In this document: positions 7,673-15,358 of the stretch, piece by piece | How the letters are laid out: each line of letters begins with the position of its first letter | Position numbering within the stretch: position 1 is the first letter of the stretch | DNA from: a candidate division CSSED10-310 bacterium | GTDB taxonomy: Bacteria; CSSED10-310; JAFGDC01 | Assembly (NCBI GenBank): GCA_016932295.1 | Contig: JAFGDC010000258.1 | Coordinates: 1-19,360 of the forward strand | DNA length: 19,360 bases | Direction: 5' to 3' | Program-made: the position numbers and the translations under genes | The notes under the pieces: model-generated | The model's database searches: none | What the model saw: the letters and a program-made list of their open reading frames with translations, nothing else | Told to the model about the DNA's origin: nothing

Positions 7673-8404
7673 TCAGGTGGTCGACCCGCCGGAGTGGCGC
7701 TGAATCGATATCCTGCGGTCGTGGAGATATTCCCTTGCCAGCGGGGTGATGATTACGGCACCCGTGACCAGTAGGGAGTTCACCCCCGGCTGGGCAAGGG
7801 TTCTCGCACGTTCCTCATCGATGAGTCCCTTTTCGATCCGGATACTGGTGGATGACTGGACCGAAGGCGGTGGTGGCTCGGTGGCACCGAGGCGCTCCAG
7901 GACCGTCTCAACGATCCTCCTGACAAAGCCGGCGAAATCACCATGATCGAACCCGGAAAACGCATCTACGGCCTCGGCGGCCATGATCTTGTCGACCCTG
8001 GCTTGATGCCGCCCTCCTTCGAATGCTGTTTCCAGAAAGGTGTTCAAGACTTCCTGCGCCACTCCGGCACCGATCACCCTACTTCCCATGGTGAGGACAT
8101 TGGCGTTGTTGTGAAGACGACTGTTGCGAGCAGTGTAGATCTCATTGCACACCGCGGCCCGGATCCCTTTCACCTTGTTGGCGGCCATGGCACTGCCGAT
8201 TCCGGCACCGTCGATCATCACGCCGAACGGCGCTCGACCGGATGCCACCGCGCCGGCCACCGCCAGAGCGTAGTCCGGATAATCCACCGACTGCGCGGCA
8301 TGCACGCCAAGATCGATGACCTCATGACCCCGGCCCTCCAGGAACGTGACCAAAACCTGTTTTAATTCGAATCCGCCGTGATCGGCACCAATCGCGATCC
8401 GCAT
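7673..8404 (-). CDS. rpiB: RpiB/LacA-family sugar-phosphate isomerase with C-terminal extension
   Basis: This protein belongs to the ribose-5-phosphate isomerase B family, which interconverts ribose 5-phosphate and ribulose 5-phosphate. The core (residues 1-145) shows GADHGGFELK, DYPDYA, MAANKVKGIRAA, NSRLHNNANVL (His99) and GGRHQARV. The residue equivalent to the catalytic Cys of E. coli RpiB (CGTGVG) is Asp65 here (IDGAGIG), and the Glu used by mycobacterial enzymes is a Ser. Residues 146-243 form an extension absent from ordinary RpiB; it contains KGLIDEERARTL and AVIITPLAREYL, resembling short segments of some bacterial-microcompartment-associated enzymes as far as I recall. No microcompartment gene is in the window. 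The start at 8404 is set by GGGAGG six bases upstream; the upstream in-frame ATG at 8473 would overlap the promoter. Substrate specificity may differ from classical RpiB. Confidence 0.88.
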   Translation of the reverse strand: MRIAIGADHGGFELKQVLVTFLEGRGHEVIDLGVHAAQSVDYPDYALAVAGAVASGRAPFGVMIDGAGIGSAMAANKVKGIRAAVCNEIYTARNSRLHNNANVLTMGSRVIGAGVAQEVLNTFLETAFEGGRHQARVDKIMAAEAVDAFSGFDHGDFAGFVRRIVETVLERLGATEPPPPSVQSSTSIRIEKGLIDEERARTLAQPGVNSLLVTGAVIITPLAREYLHDRRISIQRHSGGSTT

Positions 8405-8471
8405 GTGATCCTCCCTGCCTGGAATCGGAGCCACCAGCTCGAACCGGCTGGAATGCTTGAAGTATCGGCCC

Positions 8472-8501
8472 ACTTTAGCGAGCCTGCCCGTCGATTGTCA
8501 A
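8472..8501 (-). promoter_or_regulatory. Putative sigma-70 promoter of rpiB
   Basis: On the minus strand there is TTGACA (8501-8496), an 18-bp spacer and TAAAGT (8477-8472). The expected leader is about 60 nt and leads into a good ribosome binding site. Confidence 0.55.
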
Positions 8502-8711
8502 GACGACGGGACGAGGCCTCCCACCCAAATCCACCTCCTATGCCTGGGAGGATGTCATGCTGGTCTGGGATATGCATTTCAAGGGTACTCGCTCCGTCCA
8601 CGAGGAAATGTCTCCGTCAACATCGGCGGATCGCTTTGAACGGAGCTGGGTAAGTCGTTATAAATCTTTTAACATCAACGCTTCGCAGCGAAGAGTACAG
8701 AATTTTGGGTA

Positions 8712-8764
8712 CGACCCCAAGAGCGCGACCCCAAGCGCGCGACGCCAAGAGCGACACCCAAGAG
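8712..8764. repeat. Degenerate 12-14-bp tandem repeat
   Basis: About four imperfect copies based on CGACCCCAAGAG occur in a row, for example at 8712-8723 and in the following copies with CGCGACCCCAAG, GCGACGCCAAGAG and GCGACACCCAAGAG. The copies differ in length by 1-2 bases. No function is evident. Confidence 0.5.
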
Positions 8765-9060
8765 TGGTGCCGGCGAGGGATGGGGGACCCGACGGCGATG
8801 AGCGGAACAGCACACCTGAACTGACCATCGCACCTCTTGTCACCGTCGCGGCACCGGGAGCGATCAGGAGAACCGGCAACCGTTGCGGGACTGGAAGCAC
8901 CACATCGGCTGTCGCTCCCGCTGTCAGATCAATTCCTGATTATTCCCGATTTATCACGAAATTTCTGGATTAATTAGCTTGACATCACTTTTTTTATTAT
9001 GCAGATTATATATAGACGTGATTTGGAGTGAATTGTCATGTTTAGCATGGTGGTGAATCC

Positions 9061-9483
9061 ATGGATGGAATTATCCTGACCGGACGCTATGACGCGAAGC
9101 TGGACAGCATGCACCGGATGGTGATGCCCAGTCAGTTCCGCGCCCAGGTCAGCGCCATCTGTGGAGGCACCCTTCACGCCAGGGACATGGGTGGTTACCT
9201 GTTGCTGCTGCCGCCCCAGGCGGTTCAGCGCCTGTTGGGAGAAAGCGAGGCGGACGCCTTGCTGGATGAGGAACGCAGGACGACACGGCGGGAGCTGGCA
9301 GTGGAGTTTGTCATGTTGACCATGGATGTACAGGGTCGCGTACGGCTGGCCGAGCAGCACAAGGCATTATTCGATGTCAAGGGAGAGGTCAGCATCCTGG
9401 GTACTGGCGGAGAAATAGAGGTGTGGCCGAAGGCCGGGCTAGCCCGGTCTGGAATGGGGGGTGTCGGCGATGAAAAGTCATGA
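9061..9483 (+). CDS. MraZ-like protein (two AbrB/SpoVT-type DNA-binding domains)
   Basis: The 140-residue protein has the length and two-repeat plan of MraZ, the regulator that normally heads the division and cell wall (dcw) cluster. The first repeat contains LTGRYDAKLDSMHRMVMPSQFR and the second LTMDVQGRVRLAEQHKAL, matching the Asp-x3-Arg plus small beta-barrel pattern of the family; the end GTGGEIEVWPKAG resembles the MraZ end with its Glu-x-Trp. In the first repeat the usual KGR is replaced by MHR. It is not followed by mraW or other dcw genes; an FtsZ-like gene overlaps its 3' end. It is therefore probably a paralogue dedicated to this cassette rather than the main MraZ. The start is supported by GGTGGTG just upstream. 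I saw no TGGGN repeats, the known MraZ operator, in the upstream DNA. Confidence 0.82.
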   Translation: MDGIILTGRYDAKLDSMHRMVMPSQFRAQVSAICGGTLHARDMGGYLLLLPPQAVQRLLGESEADALLDEERRTTRRELAVEFVMLTMDVQGRVRLAEQHKALFDVKGEVSILGTGGEIEVWPKAGLARSGMGGVGDEKS

Positions 9484-10549
9484 GCAGAAAGATTGTTTTG
9501 CGGCATTGCTGGATGAACGATTCGGAACCGGTCTGCCGGAATATCGCGCCGGCATGAAATACATCGGTCTGGGCACTGCCGGCATGCGCATCCTGGAGCG
9601 AATGCGGGCGACCGTTTGCTGCAAGGCGGAATCGATCGCCGTCGGCGTGGACGGCGCGGTGCTGAGCGAATCTCATGCCGATCATGTCATTGACCTCAAC
9701 CTGGATGGAGAGCGGCTGACCTCGGTGATGCAACCCAACGTGGGCAGCAAGCTGTTGCTGGCCCGGGAACGCGAAATCATGTCACTGCTCGAGGATGCCA
9801 CCATGGTGATCCTGGTGGGCGGTCTTGGCCGCGGAACCTGCAGCGGCGCAGCGCCGCTGCTTGCCGAGTGGATCAGAACGCGTCTCGATACACTGGTTAT
9901 CGGTATCTTCTCCACTCCCTATCTGAACGAAGGCAATATCTGGCGGGTCCAGGCCGACATCGCGCTTGATCAGCTTATGCCCAACCTCGACAGTCTCTTC
10001 CTGATCGCCAATAACGACCTGGCCGCCGCCGACCTGGTGGACTCATGGGACATCAACAATTTTTCGCTCAGTGATCAGTACATGACCGATGCCGCTACGG
10101 CGCTCGCCGAGATCGTCTTTGAAGCGGGCGTGGTCAATCTCGATGCATCAGATCTGATAACCGGTATGCACCGGCAAGGTTCCTGCCTGATCGCCAGGTT
10201 TCAATTGGACAGCCGCACTCCCGGTCTTTCCCTCATGCAGCGCCTGGAGCGCTTCCCCCCAGCCGCAGGTTTTTCCTTTTCCGAGGTGAATACTATTTAC
10301 ATCAATGTCAAGGGTGGGAGATCCCTTGGCATGCTGGAGATGGATGCCATGGTGGAGGCGGTCCGGGCACGGCTTCTACCCGATGCCGATGTCTTCTGGG
10401 GCCTGGGTGACTTGGATTCTCATTCCCCAATCATCACCGTATCGGTGGTGGCCTGCTGCGCCCCCGTGAGCAGCAAGCGAATCATTTCCAGAATCGATGA
10501 CGAAACGGCGCGGCGCACCCGCCGGGAAACTCACAGCCTGGTTTCCTGA
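9470..10549 (+). CDS. Divergent FtsZ/tubulin-like GTPase
   Basis: The 359-residue protein follows the FtsZ plan. It has an N-terminal nucleotide-binding domain starting MKYIGLGTAGMRI, the tubulin signature region VGGLGRGTCSGAAP (near residues 116-129), a STPYLNEG block equivalent to the FtsZ KPFxFEG segment, SLFLIANNDL matching its DSLIxIPNDKL, and a T7 synergy loop NLDASD (223-228) that keeps the Asn and both Asp positions used for GTP hydrolysis. In the glycine loop the usual GGGTGTG reads GRGTCSG, so the phosphate-binding loop is altered. The usual FtsZ C-terminal tail with its FtsA/ZipA-binding peptide is not visible. ATG 9470 overlaps the mraZ-like gene by 14 bases; a GTG at 9461 in the same frame is an alternative. 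It could form filaments for something other than the main division ring; that is inference. Confidence 0.85.
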   Translation: MKSHEQKDCFAALLDERFGTGLPEYRAGMKYIGLGTAGMRILERMRATVCCKAESIAVGVDGAVLSESHADHVIDLNLDGERLTSVMQPNVGSKLLLAREREIMSLLEDATMVILVGGLGRGTCSGAAPLLAEWIRTRLDTLVIGIFSTPYLNEGNIWRVQADIALDQLMPNLDSLFLIANNDLAAADLVDSWDINNFSLSDQYMTDAATALAEIVFEAGVVNLDASDLITGMHRQGSCLIARFQLDSRTPGLSLMQRLERFPPAAGFSFSEVNTIYINVKGGRSLGMLEMDAMVEAVRARLLPDADVFWGLGDLDSHSPIITVSVVACCAPVSSKRIISRIDDETARRTRRETHSLVS

Positions 10550-10737
10550 TACGGTTACCTGATACAGTCTTTCTGAGATGGCGGCGGGTATCCGTTCATC
10601 TCCCTGGTGGAATCCGCTCCAGTCGTATCACATTCCGCCGGCTGCCGCCCGACAGAGGTCAGCGGCAATGGGCGTGAGGTGACGGCTCGTTCTCCCCGGC
10701 GGCAGAGTGGTTGTGCAGGTTCAGCGTATCGGTGCGA

Positions 10738-11481
10738 TCATGCGGGTTCGTCAACGAAGAAGGGTCGTTCGTCGTTATAGTGGATGCCGCCGATGGCCGT
10801 CAGCGGCCAGTATCTGAAGAACGCCTTGCCGATGATGTACTTTTTGGGAACAGCTCCCCAGGCTCTGCTGTCATAGCTTCTGTTCCTGTGATCGCCGACA
10901 CAGAAATAGTATCCTTTCGGAACGATCAAGGGTGACATATTGCCATAGCTTTTAAAGGCGGCGGGAATAAAGCTGTCGTCAACCCGACGGTTGTTGATGT
11001 AGAACACCCCGTTGCGGATTTCAATGCGATCGTGGGGAACACCCAGCACGCGCTTGATGTAGGACTTTTTGGGTTCCTCGGGAAACCAGAAGACCACCAC
11101 ATCGCCGTGCTGAGGATCACGCCTCCAGGGCAGCTCGATATCCAGCAGTGGCAAGGGATCCGAGTACAGGTAACGGTTGACGAAAATCCGTTGCCCGTCC
11201 TGCAGCAACGGCTGCATGCTGATCCCTTCCACCTTGTACGCCTTGAAGAAATACTGATTGAAAATGATCACGAAGAGGAGAGCGAACAGGATACTGCGCG
11301 CCCATTCCTTCAATTCTTTCTTTATCTTGCCGGAAAGTCCGCCGAATTTGCCTCTCGCCAGTTCCGGCTGACTGATCCTGCTGTCCACCTCACCGCTCGT
11401 TGCTGTCTTCTTGCGTTTCAAAGTTGGCATCTCCTCATCTCGGGCCGTTTCCAACCGGGTTCTCGACGGAAACCATAGCAC
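10738..11481 (-). CDS. lepB: Signal peptidase I
   Basis: This membrane-bound serine protease removes signal peptides from exported preproteins. The 247-residue frame has a basic N-terminus, one transmembrane helix (about 62-76), the catalytic Ser88 in GISMQPLL, the general base Lys143 in YIKRVLGVPHD, and the conserved box GDHRNRSYDSRAWG (196-209). The active domain lies on the outer face of the inner membrane. The start is uncertain: ATG 11481 has only a weak GGCGG upstream, and ATG 11430 has GAGGAG directly against it, which is too close. A good promoter lies at 11581-11609. It is a single gene, convergent with the FtsZ-like gene and divergent from the PEP-domain gene. Confidence 0.95.
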   Translation of the reverse strand: MLWFPSRTRLETARDEEMPTLKRKKTATSGEVDSRISQPELARGKFGGLSGKIKKELKEWARSILFALLFVIIFNQYFFKAYKVEGISMQPLLQDGQRIFVNRYLYSDPLPLLDIELPWRRDPQHGDVVVFWFPEEPKKSYIKRVLGVPHDRIEIRNGVFYINNRRVDDSFIPAAFKSYGNMSPLIVPKGYYFCVGDHRNRSYDSRAWGAVPKKYIIGKAFFRYWPLTAIGGIHYNDERPFFVDEPA

Positions 11482-11580
11482 CGCCGCAGCCGGTTCTCTC
11501 TATCGTGGTCTACACGAAGCTGCGGGGAAAGTTCCGGACTTCCCTTCTGATGGGTTACCGCCGGTGCCACGCAGGCGACT

Positions 11581-11609
11581 ATAATATGCCCATATCGCGC
11601 CATCATCAA
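11581..11609 (-). promoter_or_regulatory. Sigma-70 promoter of lepB
   Basis: On the minus strand there is TTGATG (11609-11604), a 17-bp spacer and TATTAT (11586-11581). The leader to the ATG at 11481 would be about 93 nt. Confidence 0.65.
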
Positions 11610-11613
11610 GTTC

Positions 11614-11642
11614 TTGACACCTGCCGGCGCGCCAACTAGAGT
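11614..11642 (+). promoter_or_regulatory. Sigma-70 promoter of the PEP-utilising-domain gene
   Basis: TTGACA (11614-11619), a 17-bp spacer and TAGAGT (11637-11642), the same hexamers as the promoter at 268-296. Its -35 box is only 4 bp from that of the divergent lepB promoter. Confidence 0.6.
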
Positions 11643-11796
11643 CATGCATGGATCCTAATCGATCTGAGTGATTGTCTCACAATGTCCCGGCCGTGCACGC
11701 GCCATACCGGTTTTTCCCTCCCATTCGCCACGAAGACCGGTAGCTGTAGCGGCCGCGACGGCACCAGGCGTACGGTTGCCGGGAGGTGCACATAGG

Positions 11797-13506
11797 ATGG
11801 ACTCAGCGGCCATCATCTGGACCCGCCAATTCGTCGCCGAGCGCTGGCCGGATCCCATCACACCGCTCAGCGCCTCACTCTTGTTCGAAGCCTTCGTCGG
11901 CGAGTTCCTTACGTCCGACTACTTCGCCAGGCGGATCTGTGACGATACCCCACCCGTAACGATCATCAACGGGTACCCCTATCTGAATGCCACCATGTTC
12001 ATTTCCCTCATGAGTCGCCTGGGCATTCCCACTCCGACGTTCATTGCCGAACTCTATCCTCCCGCATTGAGAAAGCAGGACCAGGAGAAGCGCTTCCGGC
12101 TGCCGGATCCCAAGGCCTATCTGATTCTTTTCCGCACGTTGTTTTCCAAACGATTCTGGCGTCTCATCGACCTGGACCCGTTGCACAATCATCAGCATTG
12201 GGAACGATTCGTACCGAAATACCTGGCCGACATCGCGGCACTTCAATCCGCCGAGGCCGATACCATCCCGCTGCCAGCCTTGATGATTCGTTTCCAGGCC
12301 TGCATCGATCTGTTATGGTGCTATCGGCGGCTTCACCTTGGCAGCCTTGCCCTGGGCAATTTCCTGTATCAGTTGCTGGGCTGGCTAATGGACAGGTGGA
12401 TCTCACCGATAGAGGTCGTCAAACGGGGGCATCTCGTGGCTGGGCTGCCCGGCAGCCACACCCTCGAAACCAACCGCGCCTTGTGGAAGCTGGCGGTGTT
12501 AGTCAGCCGGCATCCCACCCACCGGCAGAGATTTCTCGAGTCCACGCCGGAGGAAGTTGCAGCTTGGCTGGCCACGGCTCCATCCGATGAAGTCGTGGAC
12601 GAATTCAATGCGTTCTTACGAATGTACGGCCACCGCACGATCAACTCGTATGAGCTGGCCAGCCCGACATGGAAAAAGGATCCCCGCTACCTTGTCGGGC
12701 TTGTGCATGACTACCTGGAGAGTGATGGATATCCGCGCGCCCTACGGAACGAGGAAGAAACGATAGCGGTGCGGCAAGCCGTCACCAGTCGTCTCGACCA
12801 GGTTCTCGGTACGGGACTCACCAACCGCCTGCTCCCCTACCGACGGTACCTCTTCCGGCAACTCCTTCAACTCAGCCAGAAGTACATGCTGCTTCGCGAG
12901 AACCAACGCTTCGTCTTCGATTACAACCTGGAAGCACTCAAGCATTTCTGCGCAGCCATCGGAACACGACTGACTAAAGCAGGCGCACTCTCCGATCCCG
13001 GCAATGTCTATTTCCTTACCCACCAGGAACTTCTCGCCGTTTTGCGAGGCGAGATGAATGGCACTGCGACGCTCCGATTGGCAGACGGAAGGCGCGACCT
13101 GCACGATGAATACAAACGCCGGACCCCGCCTGTTTACCTTCAGGGTGATATTCCGCTCACCCCGATCACCGGCGGTGATATCGGTCAGATCACCATGCTT
13201 TCCGGTACCGGAGTGAGCAGTGGAAGGGTGACCGGACGGGCGAGGATTGTCACCGACCCGCGCGGTATCGAGCGTTTACAGGAAGATGAAATACTGGTGG
13301 CGGTCGGCACCGATCCCGGCTGGACACCTCTTTTCATCACCGCGCTCGGCGCCATCATGGAGATCGGCGGGATGCTCTCGCACGGTTCCGTGGTGGCGCG
13401 GGAATACGGATTGCCGGCTGTCGTAGGGATCGTGGGCGCCACGAAGATACTTCACAACGGACAGGTGATCACCCTGGATGGTGACAACGGCGTGGTCTAT
13501 ATCTGA
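11797..13506 (+). CDS. Stand-alone PEP-utilising enzyme mobile (phospho-histidine) domain protein
   Basis: The 569-residue protein looks like the central and C-terminal parts of phosphoenolpyruvate synthase/rifampin-phosphotransferase-type enzymes. The N-terminus TRQFVAERWPDPITPLSASL is the linker motif that in those proteins follows the ATP-grasp domain. A long mostly helical middle region follows. The C-terminal swivelling domain (about 465-569) has GRVTGRARIV, DEILVAVGTDPGWTPLF and GGMLSHGSVVAREYGLPAVVG with the phosphate-carrying His529. The ATP-grasp domain that would charge this His is missing, so it may work with a separately encoded partner or be a non-catalytic relative. ATG 11797 is chosen because GGGAGGTG (11781-11788) precedes it; the frame is open further upstream to 11668 but that part does not resemble the family. 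Monocistronic. Confidence 0.82.
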   Translation: MDSAAIIWTRQFVAERWPDPITPLSASLLFEAFVGEFLTSDYFARRICDDTPPVTIINGYPYLNATMFISLMSRLGIPTPTFIAELYPPALRKQDQEKRFRLPDPKAYLILFRTLFSKRFWRLIDLDPLHNHQHWERFVPKYLADIAALQSAEADTIPLPALMIRFQACIDLLWCYRRLHLGSLALGNFLYQLLGWLMDRWISPIEVVKRGHLVAGLPGSHTLETNRALWKLAVLVSRHPTHRQRFLESTPEEVAAWLATAPSDEVVDEFNAFLRMYGHRTINSYELASPTWKKDPRYLVGLVHDYLESDGYPRALRNEEETIAVRQAVTSRLDQVLGTGLTNRLLPYRRYLFRQLLQLSQKYMLLRENQRFVFDYNLEALKHFCAAIGTRLTKAGALSDPGNVYFLTHQELLAVLRGEMNGTATLRLADGRRDLHDEYKRRTPPVYLQGDIPLTPITGGDIGQITMLSGTGVSSGRVTGRARIVTDPRGIERLQEDEILVAVGTDPGWTPLFITALGAIMEIGGMLSHGSVVAREYGLPAVVGIVGATKILHNGQVITLDGDNGVVYI

Positions 13507-13540
13507 TCAGATCCACCACGTCGGAGCGGGGGAATCTCCA

Positions 13541-15355
13541 TCAGCGTGAGTAACCCAATTCTCTGGCCTTGCTGAACTCCAGTTCGGCCTTGTCCACACC
13601 CGACTCCGCCTTGAGGTACGCCTGTCCCAGGAGCCAGTGGGCTGCGCCAAGCAGATTGTTCGTATCCTCATAGGTCACGCGATCCCTGAAATTGTAGGTG
13701 CTTTGCAGGGTATCGATCAGTGCCTCGGCACCCCACAAGGGGATGCTGTCATGCTCCATGATCAGGCGTTCGAGCCGCTCGATGCCGGTTTCGACATCGG
13801 TTTCGGTATTGAGCGACAATTTCCCGAAATAATAGAGACCCAGGCGGGAATCGACGGAGGCGAGCATCCTGTCGAGAATCTCCAGCGCGTTTTCATGTTT
13901 GCCGGCACGACTCATGGCCACCGACAGGAAGATCTCCAGGTCCGGCGGCGGCTGCTTGCAATTGCTGCGGGCAGCTTGCAGCTCCCTTTCCGCATCCAGA
14001 ATGATACCTTCCTCGATATTAATCAGTCCGAGTCCGTAGTGCGCCTGCCAATTGTTGAAATCGTCGCGCAGCAGGTCGATGAACACCTGCCTGCTCTCCG
14101 TCAGCGAACGCTTACTGTAGCGATACCAGCCCTTATCGAGCATGTTCGAGGCTTTGCGGTGGGTGATCAGATCCTTGAACTGCTTCACATCTTTGCCGGT
14201 GATTTTGCAGTAGGCTTCGAAATCCCGCAATGCATTTTCGAAATTCCCGCGCTCCAGCTCATCCTCGGCCTTTGTCCGAAAAATCCTCGCCTTGAGATTG
14301 CGGCGATGGGTTTCAAGATTCGCCGACGTCAGGTAGCTTACCTGGAGGTCGTCCGCCTGTTTCAATGCTTCACGCCACTGCTGCTTGGCTATGGCGCGGT
14401 CGATTCTCGCCACTTGTTTCTCCAGCACGCGCTTGGGGAACACATGGGGAATGATCACCTGGCTCAGGACGAAAACGAGAAGCAGCAGCACCAGCACCGA
14501 TCCCGCAATGAGGAATGGGTTTCTCTCCACCATGAACTGATGGACAAGAACCGCCTTCCAGTCGATCGCCGGATTGATTACCGTTGGCTGGGTGGTCGTG
14601 GTGGTAGGGACGGCCTGGATCTTGCCGGTCACCACGTCTTCCAGGCGTTTGATAAGGAATTCGACTCTCTTGTGTTGTTCCATGGCGTTCAACTTATCGG
14701 CATCCGTGCCAGCGATCGGATGCCCCCGCTGGTTGAGTTCAGTCTGGAGCGCGCCGGTCGACACGGTGTTGAACAGGAAGCTGCGCGCCTGCTCCCGATA
14801 GTTGTCATCGGCCAGCAATGCAGCAAGCGGCGTCATGCACTTGTCACCGAGAACCAACATGCATTCGTTGATGGCGTTTTTGATTCCGGTATCACTGCTG
14901 CTTTGAAGAAGGTCGAAATAGTGTCGGATGGCCTTGGTGCCGCCTATATCGCACAAGGCATCGATGGCGAACAGCAGATCATCCACCGTGGTCGCTTCCA
15001 CCAGGTGCTCGATCAAAGGTTCCTCGGCCATGATACCAAAACCGATGACTTGCTTGCGGATGGCCTCGATCACCTCTTGCCCGTCCCGCAACTGAATCGA
15101 GGCAAGCAACGGCCGAAGAGCCGCGGGTGACCGGTATTTGCCGATTTCTTCGATAAGAATCAATTTGGCAGTGCCCTTGCTCTCCGCAAGTTGCTCGAGC
15201 AACTGTTCGAGCTTCAGCCTGGAGATTTCCGACTCCTGCGCCATACTCAGGGCGGCGAAGAGGAACCAGCACGAGAGGAGCATGACGAGCACCGGACTCC
15301 ACCGCGACGATGAATTCCGGAACCGTATCGGCGCGCCAACAAATCGATCTGCCAT
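13541..15355 (-). CDS. Membrane protein with HEAT-like periplasmic part and cytoplasmic TPR part
   Basis: The 604-residue protein starts with a hydrophobic segment (about 21-39, then SMAQES) that reads as a signal peptide or first membrane helix. Residues 45-240 contain helical HEAT-like repeats (for example SPAALRPLLASIQ, MAEEPLIEHLVEAT, MTPLAALLADD). A Thr-rich linker precedes a second transmembrane helix at 281-303, followed by the basic FPKRVLEK, which places the rest in the cytoplasm. Residues 318-600 form TPR-like repeats (REALKQADDL, GNFENALRDFEAYCK, WQAHYGLGLINIEEG, KHENALEILDRML). It is a likely scaffold protein with no enzymatic motif. It starts 3 nt after the rtcB stop with AAAGGA upstream, so it is the last gene of the DUF2062-archease-rtcB operon. 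Its partner is unknown. Confidence 0.8.
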   Translation of the reverse strand: MADRFVGAPIRFRNSSSRWSPVLVMLLSCWFLFAALSMAQESEISRLKLEQLLEQLAESKGTAKLILIEEIGKYRSPAALRPLLASIQLRDGQEVIEAIRKQVIGFGIMAEEPLIEHLVEATTVDDLLFAIDALCDIGGTKAIRHYFDLLQSSSDTGIKNAINECMLVLGDKCMTPLAALLADDNYREQARSFLFNTVSTGALQTELNQRGHPIAGTDADKLNAMEQHKRVEFLIKRLEDVVTGKIQAVPTTTTTQPTVINPAIDWKAVLVHQFMVERNPFLIAGSVLVLLLLVFVLSQVIIPHVFPKRVLEKQVARIDRAIAKQQWREALKQADDLQVSYLTSANLETHRRNLKARIFRTKAEDELERGNFENALRDFEAYCKITGKDVKQFKDLITHRKASNMLDKGWYRYSKRSLTESRQVFIDLLRDDFNNWQAHYGLGLINIEEGIILDAERELQAARSNCKQPPPDLEIFLSVAMSRAGKHENALEILDRMLASVDSRLGLYYFGKLSLNTETDVETGIERLERLIMEHDSIPLWGAEALIDTLQSTYNFRDRVTYEDTNNLLGAAHWLLGQAYLKAESGVDKAELEFSKARELGYSR

Positions 15356-15358
15356 AGT

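Larger units (their letters stand above)
8405..9060. other. Intergenic region between rpiB and the mraZ-like gene (656 bp)
   Basis: It carries the rpiB promoter and an array of degenerate short repeats (8712-8764). AT-rich DNA before the mraZ-like gene includes TTGACA at 8979-8984 and T/A-rich candidates for a -10 box at non-ideal spacing (9004-9014). A 138-codon plus-strand frame (8557-8973) has low-complexity Arg/Pro/Ser/Thr-rich composition and no recognisable domain, so I do not call it. No RNA gene was recognised. Confidence 0.45.
11482..11796. other. Divergent intergenic region lepB / PEP-domain gene (315 bp)
   Basis: It holds the two back-to-back promoters and a leader of about 148 nt for the plus-strand gene. 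The leader contains a 7-bp inverted repeat TACCGGT (11705-11711) / ACCGGTA (11736-11742) before the ribosome binding site GGGAGGTG (11781-11788). Confidence 0.5.

Noticed and set aside
8557..8973. A 138-codon plus-strand frame before the mraZ-like gene
   Set aside because: Composition is low-complexity and spans the degenerate repeat; no domain is recognised and no convincing start site exists.
10642..10705. CTGCCGCC / GGCGGCAG inverted repeat between the convergent FtsZ-like and lepB genes, considered as a terminator
   Set aside because: The 48-nt loop is too long and no T-tract follows on either strand.
13637..15130. A 497-codon plus-strand frame opposite the HEAT/TPR gene
   Set aside because: It is entirely antisense to a protein with a signal peptide, membrane helix and TPR-like repeats, and its own translation shows no recognisable domain or ribosome binding site.
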